NCBI GenBank assembly: GCA_024763405.1
Contig: JANTFQ010000088.1
Span: 1 to 8,111, forward strand
Origin: Calditrichaceae bacterium
GTDB taxonomy: Bacteria; Calditrichota; Calditrichia; Calditrichales; Calditrichaceae
Reading direction: 5' to 3'
Length of the DNA stretch: 8,111 nucleotides
The position numbers were made by a program, and so were the translations under genes. The notes beneath the pieces are model-generated. The model had not been told where the DNA came from, ran no database searches, and was given only the letters and a program-made list of their open reading frames with translations. How positions within the stretch are numbered: the first letter of the stretch is position 1; each line of letters starts with the position of its first letter. Positions 1-6,600 of the stretch are shown one piece after another.

Positions 1-1278
1 GTGCGCTATCTGATTACAGAGCACCATTTGAATGTGATTGTCAAAATGAATCCCACTCTGGCCGGATTTGAATTTACCCGAAACCTGCTGCAAAACACCG
101 CCGGATATAAACATATCGAGCTACTGCCGGAAGCCTTCGAAAGCGATTTGAATTTTGAACAGGCCATCCCGATGATGCAGCGTTTACAGGCCTTGGCTAG
201 CGAACAGGGACGGACGGTGGGCGTAAAATTTACCAACACACTCATCGTAAAAAATTCCGAATCATTTTTTGACGGCCCCGAACGCTATCTTTCCGGCCCC
301 CCGCTTTATATGCTGGCCATGCATCTTGTACAGCGTTTCCGTGAGACAGCAGGAAGTAGTTTTCCCGTTTCTTTTTCCGGGGGGATCGATAAAAATAATT
401 TTAGTGAAGCGGTTTCCTGCGGATTAGCACCGGTAACGACTTGTACCGATCTGCTTAAAAAGGGCGGTTACCGGAAATTGTTTTACTATCTGAACAATCT
501 CAAAAAAGAGGCCCGGGCAAAAGATACCGGTACGATTAAAGATTTTATATTGGCAAGCGCCGGTTCAGATGCCGGAACCGTTGAAGAAGCCGCCCTGAAA
601 AACAGCATCCGAACCGCAAAACAAGCGCTTTCAAATCCTGTTTACCGCTATCCGCAAAACAAAAACATCCCTAAAAAAATTAATTCCCATTTAACCCGTT
701 TCGACTGCCTGAGCTGTGACATCTGTATTCCGGTTTGTCCCAATGCCGCTAATTTCAGTTTTACCACCGGTACGATGGATGAAGAGCTCTTTAATTTCAA
801 ATTTAAAAATGGCGCTTTGCAGAAAATTCCCGCAGGACGGCTTACTTTGCAGAAGGAAACACAGATTGGCAATATTGCCGAATTCTGTAATGAGTGCGGC
901 AACTGCGACACCTTCTGCCCCGAACTGGGCGGTCCCTTTAAACGGAAATCCCGTTTTTTCTTATACGAAAATACCTGGAAAAATTCACCCAAACTGGACG
1001 GATTTTATTTCGACGAACCTAATAAAATGCATGCCCGCTCTGAGGGAAAAGAATATGAATTATTCTGGAATCAGGAGGAACGGCAGTATGAATGGTCTGC
1101 AGCAGACTGGAAGTTGATAATTGATGAATCCGGAGCAGCGGACGCGCAGGCTGAAGAGGGGCAGCAAATTGACGGTTCACTTTTTTATACCGCCAAAGTG
1201 ATTTTTAACGCCATCCGTCGCCAACCGAAACAATATCCGAATTTTCTGCTCCTGGCAGTTGATAATGAAGAGATGTAA
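1..1278 (+). CDS. YgfK-type FMN/4Fe-4S oxidoreductase lacking the FAD/NADPH module (5' partial)
   Basis: The gene is cut by the left edge. The first codon (GTG) lies inside the domain, because the following residues align with the middle of the dihydroorotate-dehydrogenase-like domain of E. coli YgfK as I remember it. Matching landmarks are VKMNPTLAG (14-22), VKFTNT (75-80, with the FMN-contacting Lys76), SFSGGID (124-130) and TDLLKKGGY (149-157). After a linker of about 78 residues come two CxxCxxCxxxCP ferredoxin motifs, with Cys 236/239/242/246 and Cys 296/299/302/306, each predicted to bind a 4Fe-4S cluster. The YgfK-like tail then runs to residue 425. In YgfK (about 1030 aa) roughly 500 residues of GltD-like Fe-S/FAD/NADPH sequence lie between these two parts, and here they are absent. 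The remaining order, FMN domain then 2x 4Fe-4S, is that of PreA of dihydropyrimidine dehydrogenase. I infer a cytoplasmic reductase or dehydrogenase subunit that takes electrons from a separate protein. Substrate unknown; 'selenate reductase' in the family name should not be taken literally. Confidence 0.85.
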   Translation: MRYLITEHHLNVIVKMNPTLAGFEFTRNLLQNTAGYKHIELLPEAFESDLNFEQAIPMMQRLQALASEQGRTVGVKFTNTLIVKNSESFFDGPERYLSGPPLYMLAMHLVQRFRETAGSSFPVSFSGGIDKNNFSEAVSCGLAPVTTCTDLLKKGGYRKLFYYLNNLKKEARAKDTGTIKDFILASAGSDAGTVEEAALKNSIRTAKQALSNPVYRYPQNKNIPKKINSHLTRFDCLSCDICIPVCPNAANFSFTTGTMDEELFNFKFKNGALQKIPAGRLTLQKETQIGNIAEFCNECGNCDTFCPELGGPFKRKSRFFLYENTWKNSPKLDGFYFDEPNKMHARSEGKEYELFWNQEERQYEWSAADWKLIIDESGAADAQAEEGQQIDGSLFYTAKVIFNAIRRQPKQYPNFLLLAVDNEEM

Positions 1279-1295
1279 TTTATTGATTGGTACGA

Positions 1296-1492
1296 TAGCT
1301 CAGCAATTACTTGTCTATCTTTTAAAAAAATAAATTATAGAGGAAATATGCTTTAAAAAACGACTCACCCCCTGATTCCCGCTCCCTTGAAATTTCAATG
1401 GGCGGGACCAATGCTTACCAATAGTGCAATTGATTTTAGTAGGGGGTGAGTTGAATGACAAGCTACAAAATTTTGCTGAGTAAAGGACATAA
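1296..1492. repeat. Inverted pair of TTGCTGAG motif copies (unit A)
   Basis: The 11-mer TAGCTCAGCAA at 1296-1306 is answered in inverted orientation by TTTTGCTGAGTAAAGGACATAA at 1471-1492. The pair brackets the nested CTCACCCCCT palindrome. The same motif occurs twice more at 1656-1677 and 1798-1816, so this is one member of a repeated family. It may be a MITE-like or REP-like unit, but no target-site duplication was identified. Confidence 0.45.
1361..1453. repeat. Nested palindromic repeat, CTCACCCCCT...AGGGGGTGAG type
   Basis: The outer arms ACTCACCCCCT (1363-1373) and AGGGGGTGAGT (1441-1451) are perfect 11-bp inverted repeats. Inside, 1377-1407 forms a second hairpin built on the palindrome TTGAAATTTCAA, flanked by CCCGC/GCGGG arms with one bulge and one mismatch. 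The rest (1408-1440) is unpaired, AT-rich sequence. Similar nested palindromes with CTCACCCC ends are scattered through intergenic regions of many environmental bacteria (from memory). I see no transposase linked to it. A related but distinct element lies at 6393-6475. Confidence 0.65.
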
Positions 1493-1592
1493 TCACTATG
1501 TAATTTATCCTTGCCAAACCGGAAACAACAATTACCCTACTTCCGGCGAGTGGGAACAACAAGCTGTATCACCCTCAAAAAAAAGAGGATGA
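1455..1592 (+). CDS. Doubtful 45-codon ORF inside the repeat region
   Basis: ATG at 1455 opens 45 codons ending in TGA (1590-1592). The product begins MTSYKILLSKGHNHY and ends in the basic SPSKKRG. A purine-rich GGGGGTGAG stands about 4 nt before the ATG and would be an acceptable Shine-Dalgarno site, but it is also the right arm of the palindrome at 1361-1453. Codons 6-13 are written in a copy of the TTGCTGAG repeat motif. I recognise no family. The overlap with repeats argues for a chance ORF or the remnant of a decayed gene; the start, length and residue mix leave a small peptide possible. Confidence 0.15.
   Translation: MTSYKILLSKGHNHYVIYPCQTGNNNYPTSGEWEQQAVSPSKKRG
1519..1546. repeat. 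Short hairpin CCGGAA/TTCCGG
   Basis: Perfect 6-bp arms at 1519-1524 and 1541-1546 enclose a 16-nt loop. No T-run follows on either strand, so it is not a classical terminator. It lies inside the doubtful 45-codon ORF. Confidence 0.3.
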
Positions 1593-1605
1593 AGGAAGTT
1601 GTAAA

Positions 1606-1635
1606 TACCGGGTAAACATGTGTGCTCTCCCGGTA
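1606..1635. repeat. Hairpin TACCGGG/CCCGGTA
   Basis: Seven-bp perfect arms (1606-1612 and 1629-1635) are separated by 16 nt. Read on the minus strand the stem is followed by TTTACAACTT, a poor U-tract. It could be a weak terminator for transcripts arriving from the DUF1460 gene about 190 bp away, but the support is thin. Confidence 0.3.
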
Positions 1636-1655
1636 AAATCAGAATTATTTATATG

Positions 1656-1816
1656 TTATATCCTTAGCTCAGCAAAACACAAATTAACTATTTATAAATT
1701 AACAGATTGCCACGTTGCTCCGTTCGCTTCTCACAAATACAACTATGCCCGTCATTGCGAGTTTGGCTTTAGCCAGACGAAGCAATCTAAACAAAATAGT
1801 TGAGCTAAAGACATAA
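1656..1816. repeat. ATTGCGAG-type palindromic element bracketed by inverted motif copies (unit B)
   Basis: The outer arms are TTATATCCTTAGCTCAGCAA (from 1656) and the inverted copy TTGAGCTAAAGACATAA (to 1816). Nested inside is a core from AGATTGC (1704-1710) to GCAATCT (1782-1788), perfect 7-bp ends. The right half of the core, GTCATTGCGAG (1751-1761) through AGCAATCT (1781-1788), folds on itself around a TGGCT-TT-AGCCA stem. The GTCATTGCGAG...CGAAGCAATCT form is a widespread dispersed bacterial repeat known from intergenic regions. The left half (1704-1740) is a more degenerate inverted copy. The left arm also carries about 15 extra bases relative to the right arm. Confidence 0.65.
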
Positions 1817-1820
1817 TCAT

Positions 1821-2702
1821 TTATTTATTTTTTAACGACTCTATCTCCCAGGGCTTAATGATTTTACCCTGAACATCCAAAGCTTTTTTAACCCGCATAA
1901 AAGCGAGCCCGATGTATTTTTTTTGGTACTTTTGTTTCTCCCGCACCCACTGATCATAAGGTGTGTCGAAAGTGGTCATTTTACTGTTAGAGGACTCACG
2001 AATAATTTTCTGCCCGTTTTTTTCCACAATCATCAGCATATGCGCCGAAAAAATATTTGTTTTATTGGCAAAAAGCAGCGCTAAAATATCACCGGCTTTT
2101 ACTCTTTCTTTTACTTTATCCAGCGCTTCCAGCGGTACATAATCCAGCGTAATCGTGCGATCGGGCAAAACGTCCCGCATATCGGTCATCCCTTTGCCTT
2201 TAAAAAACGTACGGTGTGAAATTGTGCGTGTCACCTGGTGTGTATATGAACCGCCCACCTTTGCCGAAACATCCTGAAGGAGCCAGTTGTTTTGCGGCAG
2301 CCAATCGGCCATGGTGTAGTGATTGCGCGTTTTCATTCCGATGAGTCCGTCTCTGTATCGGATTTGCTGCAGGTTATCGAAAAAATGGTCCCAGGAATCG
2401 GAGATGGACAAAGCCAGCACATGTTCGCAGAAAGCCATACAGTTGGTCTCTTTGAAATTAACCAGCGGCCAGGCTTCCAACAAAGCGTAGGGGCCGTCGC
2501 CGGTACAGGTTAAATTATAGGGCGTTCCCACAAAGTAATCCGACAACAAATTCATCTTTTCACTGATGGTCAGATTTTTTTCGGCGGTTTGTTTAATAAC
2601 CTGTCCAATTTCGGCATTACGCATCTCGTAGAACTTTTTTTGCGGCGGATTGGCGGCAAAAAGAACAGCTGCCATGGCAAATAAAAATAGATATCGAAGC
2701 AT
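1821..2702 (-). CDS. Exported DUF1460-family cysteine hydrolase (NlpC/P60-like fold)
   Basis: A 293-aa protein with a Sec signal peptide: Arg3, a hydrophobic run 4-16, and a likely cut after Ala16 or Ala17. The family call rests on the motif TNCMAFCEHVLALS at 87-100, matching the DUF1460 nucleophile motif DCxTFVExxLAL, so Cys88 is the probable nucleophile. Supporting segments are RNHYTMADWLPQNNW (126-140) and SAHMLMIV (219-226), with His221 as the probable general base. DUF1460 proteins (Pfam PF07313) are described as N-acetylmuramoyl-L-alanine-amidase-like, so a periplasmic role in cutting peptidoglycan or its peptides is reasonable; the exact bond is not known. AGAGGA (2708-2713) lies 5 nt before the ATG. 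The gene is last in the minus-strand series, 94 bp after the M14 gene, and converges on the gene at 1-1278. A second cysteine, Cys92, replaces the usual valine. Confidence 0.85.
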   Translation of the reverse strand: MLRYLFLFAMAAVLFAANPPQKKFYEMRNAEIGQVIKQTAEKNLTISEKMNLLSDYFVGTPYNLTCTGDGPYALLEAWPLVNFKETNCMAFCEHVLALSISDSWDHFFDNLQQIRYRDGLIGMKTRNHYTMADWLPQNNWLLQDVSAKVGGSYTHQVTRTISHRTFFKGKGMTDMRDVLPDRTITLDYVPLEALDKVKERVKAGDILALLFANKTNIFSAHMLMIVEKNGQKIIRESSNSKMTTFDTPYDQWVREKQKYQKKYIGLAFMRVKKALDVQGKIIKPWEIESLKNK

Positions 2703-2707
2703 CTTAT

Positions 2708-2713
2708 TCCTCT
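2708..2713 (-). promoter_or_regulatory. Ribosome binding site of the DUF1460 gene
   Basis: AGAGGA on the minus strand with a 5-nt spacer to ATG at 2702 supports this start. The 94-bp gap upstream (2703-2796) is AT-rich. It holds no clear terminator, and I see no convincing promoter. Confidence 0.6.
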
Positions 2714-2796
2714 CGAAAAATAGTCATTAAATTGGTTTAAAAATAAAAACAAACGGACTCTGCAAAAAAAACAGAATCAGAAGAATCTTTCATTTT

Positions 2797-4566
2797 TTAT
2801 CGGGGTAACGCGTTCATACTCTCCCGATCCATAATTTTCCCCACCGGATAGCGATTCATTTTTTTATCCCAGTACGGCGAATGCCGGTAAAACCACATTA
2901 AAATTTTTCCGGGATTAGCCGCAAACGCAGAATCGTTTTTAACTTTCGTCTCAAATTCGGATTTCAATTCCGCGTCGCTGGCTAGCATCATACGGGCATA
3001 TTCTTCCATCACGTAAGATTCTACGTATTCCTTGCGTTCAAAAATGGCGTTGAAGAACCCCCAGTAAACAAATGAATCCCGGGCCTGCGGTTCCAAAATA
3101 TTGGCAATTACCTTTGCAGTTCGCTGATTCATATCAATCACCGCAGAACCGGCGGGAAAAACCCGCTCTTCACGTATGGGATGCACTTTAAAAGAAGCGG
3201 TTTGCCGGCCTTCGTAAGGCGCTTTAGCCCAGGAAACATCCTGAAATGTATAGGAATTTACCATAATAGTAGCCGCCTTCTTTAAGCGTTTAAAAAGGAT
3301 ACCATGCAATTCCAGCCGCTTAATCACCTGCTGCCATTCTACCGGAATAATATAGGCTTCCGGCAACTTTACGTATACATCCGCTTCCATTTTATTGAAA
3401 AACGGGATGTGAAACGTTTTAGGCTTGTCAGCATGAAAACGGTACCAGTCGCCGCCCGTTAAATCACTTTTTATCTTTTCATATTCATAACCCAGAAAAT
3501 CGATCATCGTGCTATCCGGGCTGGATTTATACACCACCGTAAACGGATTGGCGCGAAAGGCCGTAGACGCGGTTAAACGATCGGCGTCTGCAATTTTCTG
3601 CCGAAGAATTTTATATTCTTCATTCAGAATTTCCAGGGTATGTTTTAAGATTTCATAGGTGCCGGTGACCCGTGTTTTATAATCTTTAAACATATGGGTT
3701 TCGATGAGCAAGCCCGGCCGGTTCTGAATAGCTGAGTACCCATCGGAAAGGCGCGGCGGCGTGGCCCAGGTTCCCATTCCGCTTTCTAAATCATGCGCTT
3801 TGCGTAAAGAGACATATTCAATGATCGGGAAACCGCTTTTCTTCATTTTCCGTTGCAGCGGCGGTAGATAGTTTTTCTGCGTCCAGTCGATGATGGCAGC
3901 ATCCTGAATTCCGTGCAGTTCTATCTTATAGGTAACCACATACTGATAATCGGCGCCGTCGGTTACATGGCAATCGGCAAAAAACTCCGGCAGCCATTCA
4001 TTATAAAGCCCCAGCATGGCCTGCATTTCAGGCGCATCTGCTTTTAAATAATCGCGATTCAGGTTCAGATTTTGCGCCGTTACCCGCCAGCCCATTTCCG
4101 CGGGCCCGTTTTGATTAGCCCTGTTATAAGGGCCAAACCGTTCGTGGCCGTCCACGTTAAAAATAGGATTAAAGAGAATGGTTACATGATCCAAAAGATG
4201 AGGGAATTTGTTTTTAATTACCAAATCCCGGATGAGCATTAAGCCAGCGTCTTTGCCATCAATTTCTCCGGAATGGATTCCGGCCTGAATATAAAACACC
4301 ACCTGGTTGGTTTTCCGTACCTCCGCGGCATTAAACTGACCATTTTTATTTACAATTAAAAGCGGCAGTTCACGGCCCTGGGGACTTGTGCCGAAAGATT
4401 GATATTCAACATACGGAGAAGCATTTGCCAGTTTTTTACAATAGCGGATAGTTTCAGCATATCGCGGCGTCTCTTTGAATCCCGATTTTTCATAAAAGGT
4501 CTGCCAGTCATCGGCAAGTATAAAAGAGCTTGAAATGAAGAGTATAAAAAACACTAATTTTTTCAT
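2797..4566 (-). CDS. Secreted M14-family zinc carboxypeptidase
   Basis: A 589-aa metallopeptidase with a Sec signal peptide: Lys2-Lys3, a hydrophobic run to about 17, and a likely cut after Ala18. The M14 catalytic parts are all visible: zinc ligands His98 and Glu101 in GIHSGE, third ligand His200 in ADCHVTDGADYQY, the substrate-carboxylate pair Asn170-Arg171 in LNLNRDY, and the probable catalytic Glu289 in LLIETH. The peptidase domain spans about 25-320. The C-terminal 260 residues are conserved-looking but match no domain I recognise. Similar long secreted M14 proteins occur in Bacteroidota-like bacteria. It should remove C-terminal residues from peptides in the periplasm or outside the cell; specificity cannot be read from the sequence. 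The gene lies 12 bp after the membrane-protein gene, and its AAGAGGA ribosome site overlaps that gene's stop, so co-transcription is very likely. Confidence 0.9.
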   Translation of the reverse strand: MKKLVFFILFISSSFILADDWQTFYEKSGFKETPRYAETIRYCKKLANASPYVEYQSFGTSPQGRELPLLIVNKNGQFNAAEVRKTNQVVFYIQAGIHSGEIDGKDAGLMLIRDLVIKNKFPHLLDHVTILFNPIFNVDGHERFGPYNRANQNGPAEMGWRVTAQNLNLNRDYLKADAPEMQAMLGLYNEWLPEFFADCHVTDGADYQYVVTYKIELHGIQDAAIIDWTQKNYLPPLQRKMKKSGFPIIEYVSLRKAHDLESGMGTWATPPRLSDGYSAIQNRPGLLIETHMFKDYKTRVTGTYEILKHTLEILNEEYKILRQKIADADRLTASTAFRANPFTVVYKSSPDSTMIDFLGYEYEKIKSDLTGGDWYRFHADKPKTFHIPFFNKMEADVYVKLPEAYIIPVEWQQVIKRLELHGILFKRLKKAATIMVNSYTFQDVSWAKAPYEGRQTASFKVHPIREERVFPAGSAVIDMNQRTAKVIANILEPQARDSFVYWGFFNAIFERKEYVESYVMEEYARMMLASDAELKSEFETKVKNDSAFAANPGKILMWFYRHSPYWDKKMNRYPVGKIMDRESMNALPR

Positions 4567-4573
4567 TGAGCGA

Positions 4574-4580
4574 TCCTCTT
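4574..4580 (-). promoter_or_regulatory. Ribosome binding site of the M14 peptidase gene
   Basis: AAGAGGA, 7 nt before ATG at 4566, shares bases with the TAA stop (4579-4581) of the preceding gene. This fixes the start and indicates coupled expression. Confidence 0.7.
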
Positions 4581-5559
4581 AAATAATCCAGTACAGCCAA
4601 TATAGGTTTAAAATCAACAGATGCCCAATCAACCCGACCGTCGCAATCCATTTTAATTTTCGTTCCAAAAAAGGTTTCTTTGCCAGATGTTTTACCTGCA
4701 CCATTTTAAGTAGAGTTAAAAACAGTACACCGGCTAAGTACGCGGCCAGAGTGCCAAAAATGAGATAGCCGGCAAAATAGTATTCGCTCCAGAAAATATC
4801 AAACAAACAATTGTGGGAAGGCATTCCGTAAATGAATTTCACAAAATGATATTTTAACGCAATCATATCCGCGTACACAAAAATCGCACTTAAAAACACT
4901 AGCAGATAAATGATGCGCCCGCGCAGCCGGATCATTAAAAACGGAATAAGTAAACCCAGACCATAAAAAATCGCCATTGCCGGCTTTAAATATTGTGTGG
5001 CGGTCTGTGCAGAAATGATTCCGGCAGAATTAATATCGAAATTGACACTACAGCAGGCGGCGATAATATCCGGCTTAATACCCGCAAAATAGAGAACCGT
5101 CACATACAAATCAAACCCAAATACCAGCACGGCGACGAAGAGAAGATAGTATTTTTGCGGGGTCAGCGGAGCGTTTGTTTCGGATTGATCCAGATAATTG
5201 ATAAAGAGGAACGAGAGATAAATAAAAACAGCGGCAATTTTGACATACAGGGCCGTATAACCGTAGGCATTTACCCCAAGCGTCCCGGCCGCGCACATAG
5301 CGCCTTTGATTAACCCGGGCAGATGCACATTTGCAAGCTGCAAAAAAAATAGCAGCAGAATAATCTGAAAAAATAACGCGTACTGTAGCAATGCCGAAAC
5401 GAAATAGTTTTTCCGTTCCAAAAGCAATTGTCCCTCAGTGGAGGAAGTAAAATCCCAGTTGCGGATTATTTTAATCCCCGCCGGCAGCGCCCACAAAAGT
5501 AAAAATCCGCAAGCGCCGTAAAGAATAAACAGACTGATGATCCACAAATCAGCAAACAT
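4579..5559 (-). CDS. Eight-helix membrane protein with periplasmic cysteines, function unknown
   Basis: A 326-aa protein with about eight transmembrane helices (near 7-27, 54-76, 105-121, 137-160, 193-213, 215-235, 262-285, 303-325). Basic residues concentrate in loops 28-53, 210-216 (RLRGR) and 286-302, so these should be cytoplasmic, with N- and C-termini outside. On this topology Cys89 (MCAAGTLGVNAYG), the pair Cys169-Cys170 and Cys251 (PSHNCLFDI, with His249 beside it) all lie in periplasmic loops. This suggests metal binding or thiol redox chemistry at the outer face. I do not recognise a named family. From memory, similar membrane proteins occur beside FtsX/MacB-type ABC genes in deltaproteobacteria, sometimes near NosL-like copper lipoproteins, but that recollection is weak. 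The ATG overlaps the 3' end of the ATPase gene by 11 bp and has GGAG 7 nt upstream, so the two are translationally coupled. Confidence 0.75.
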   Translation of the reverse strand: MFADLWIISLFILYGACGFLLLWALPAGIKIIRNWDFTSSTEGQLLLERKNYFVSALLQYALFFQIILLLFFLQLANVHLPGLIKGAMCAAGTLGVNAYGYTALYVKIAAVFIYLSFLFINYLDQSETNAPLTPQKYYLLFVAVLVFGFDLYVTVLYFAGIKPDIIAACCSVNFDINSAGIISAQTATQYLKPAMAIFYGLGLLIPFLMIRLRGRIIYLLVFLSAIFVYADMIALKYHFVKFIYGMPSHNCLFDIFWSEYYFAGYLIFGTLAAYLAGVLFLTLLKMVQVKHLAKKPFLERKLKWIATVGLIGHLLILNLYWLYWII

Positions 5560-6244
5560 GGTCGGGCTCCAGCCGTCCGTCTTTTATGCAAAATACCGCG
5601 TCAATCAGCGGATGCCCGTTTAACACCGGATCGTGCGTGGCAATGAGGATGGTTTTTCCCCGTTGTTTTAGATCCGAAAAAATGGTTAAAATTTCGGATG
5701 ATAAGCGGCTGTCCAGATGGGCGGTTGGTTCATCGGCTATAAGAATTTCGGGATCCTGAATGAGCGCCCGGGCAATGGCCACGCGCTGCTGTTCGCCGCC
5801 GGACAGAGTTGCCGCTTTATATTGCAGGCGATGATCGATCTGCACCAACGCGCTTATTTCATGTACCTTTTCACGAATCTCTGCTGCCGAAAGCGGCAAG
5901 GGAATTAAAGGGACGGCAATATTATCGAAAACGGACAGGGTTTTTATCAAATTAAAATTCTGGAAAATAATACCCAGGTGGCGGCGTCTGAATCCGGTTA
6001 GAAATTTTTCCTGCCAATGGGAAATATCCTGCTCCAGACAAATGATAGTACCGGATGTTGGCTTGGTCAGCGCGCTTAATAAAGTGAGCAGAGTGGTTTT
6101 GCCGGAACCGGAAGGCCCGCGCAGAAGTACCGCAGAATTCCGGGCAATTTCCAGCGAAATATCCTGCAGTGCGACCGTTTCATTGCGCCGTCCTTTATTA
6201 AATATTTTAGAAACATTTACTGCTTTTATAATTTGTTCTGGCAT
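5549..6244 (-). CDS. ABC transporter ATP-binding protein, FtsE/LolD/MacB type
   Basis: A 231-aa ATPase with every expected motif: Walker A GPSGSGKT (43-50), Q-loop Gln95 in FQNFNL, signature LSGGEQQR (147-154), Walker B ILIADE (167-172), the D-loop AHLD, and switch His204 in ATHD. Length and the LSGGEQQRVAIARAL style fit the LolD/MacB/FtsE group, which works with FtsX-type permeases in mechanotransmission or extraction from the inner membrane rather than ordinary transport. The natural permease is the FtsX-type gene at 6743-7891, upstream on the same strand but separated by 498 bp. Start ATG at 6244 has a modest GAGAG site, and an in-frame TAA lies 45 nt upstream, so no large extension is possible. 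The last codons overlap the membrane-protein gene. Confidence 0.93.
   Translation of the reverse strand: MPEQIIKAVNVSKIFNKGRRNETVALQDISLEIARNSAVLLRGPSGSGKTTLLTLLSALTKPTSGTIICLEQDISHWQEKFLTGFRRRHLGIIFQNFNLIKTLSVFDNIAVPLIPLPLSAAEIREKVHEISALVQIDHRLQYKAATLSGGEQQRVAIARALIQDPEILIADEPTAHLDSRLSSEILTIFSDLKQRGKTILIATHDPVLNGHPLIDAVFCIKDGRLEPDHVC
5567..5570 (-). promoter_or_regulatory. Ribosome binding site of the membrane-protein gene, inside the ATPase gene
   Basis: GGAG with a 7-nt spacer to ATG at 5559. It is embedded in the last codons of the ATPase gene and supports coupled translation. Confidence 0.55.
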
Positions 6245-6392
6245 CTTCTCTCTTACCCTGCTTTTAGATGCGGTGCTTTTTGATGTTTAGTTTCCAGTAC
6301 ACGAATAAATTCCCGCTTTTAAAATTGTTACAAAATCATGAGTGTCCGGTTAAAAAAGTGAATGTTCTGGTTTGTTGAAAGTTCTAAATAAT

Positions 6393-6475
6393 AACCCTCC
6401 CCTGAGCCCGATAAATCGTGCTTTCCCCTCCCTTCAAAAAAAGGGAGGGGATTAGCCGAAGGCGAGGGGTGGGTT
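6393..6475. repeat. Nested palindromic repeat, CCCCTCCC type
   Basis: The outer arms AACCCTCCCCT (6393-6403) and AGGGGTGGGTT (6465-6475) pair at 10 of 11 positions. The inner stem is a perfect 11 bp, 6424-6434 against 6441-6451, with a 6-nt loop. Smaller hairpins (CGAT-AA-ATCG at 6409-6418, GCC-GAA-GGC at 6455-6463) sit on each side, so the unit could form a cross-shaped structure. This pattern is a common dispersed intergenic repeat in environmental bacteria. No T-run follows the stem, so it is not an ordinary terminator, though a transcript crossing from permease to ATPase would carry a very stable hairpin. Confidence 0.65.
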
Positions 6476-6523
6476 TGTATAGGTTGAATTTGAAATCTCA
6501 AAAATCGAATAGGACTTTAACTC

Positions 6524-6551
6524 CTTATAATTTATAAGACTAATTGAGTCT
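6524..6551. repeat. Adjacent small palindromes
   Basis: CTTATAA-T-TTATAAG (6524-6538) is a perfect 7-bp inverted repeat. It is followed by AGACT-AATTG-AGTCT (6537-6551). They are placed about 280 bp before the ATPase start and might be an operator, but nothing else supports that. Confidence 0.2.
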
Positions 6552-6558
6552 AACTAAA

Positions 6559-6600
6559 TTTTAACCGCGAAGGGTTTGAAAAATCACGGAGATAAAAAAT
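6559..6600. repeat. Degraded AACCGCGAAGGG-type dispersed repeat
   Basis: TTTAACCGCGAAGGG followed by CACGGAGATAAAAAA resembles the 'TTAACCGCAAAGGGCGCAAAG' intergenic repeat family seen in many environmental genomes. The match is from memory and only to the ends of the unit. Confidence 0.25.

Noticed and set aside
716..1117. Plus-strand ORF of 133 codons inside the YgfK-like gene
   Set aside because: It is a frame shadow of the oxidoreductase, whose own frame carries two complete ferredoxin motifs.
1291..1365. Possible tRNA because of TAGCTCAG, which resembles a D-arm
   Set aside because: No acceptor stem, anticodon arm or T-arm can be folded around it, and the same bases recur as a dispersed repeat motif.
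1618..1803. Plus-strand ORF of 61 codons
   Set aside because: It reads through the ATTGCGAG repeat, giving the RHCEFGFSQTKQ-type peptide that this repeat family typically yields as a false ORF. No ribosome site and no family were seen.
1279..1820. CRISPR array in the repeat-rich intergenic region
   Set aside because: The repeats are inverted, unevenly spaced and diverged, with no regular repeat-spacer pattern and no cas gene.
2703..2796. Terminator or promoter between the M14 and DUF1460 genes
   Set aside because: The run of eight T on the minus strand has no stable stem before it, and candidate -35/-10 boxes are too poor to report.
6424..6451. Rho-independent terminator between permease and ATPase
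   Set aside because: The stem is strong, but no T-run follows it on either strand, and it belongs to a larger nested repeat.
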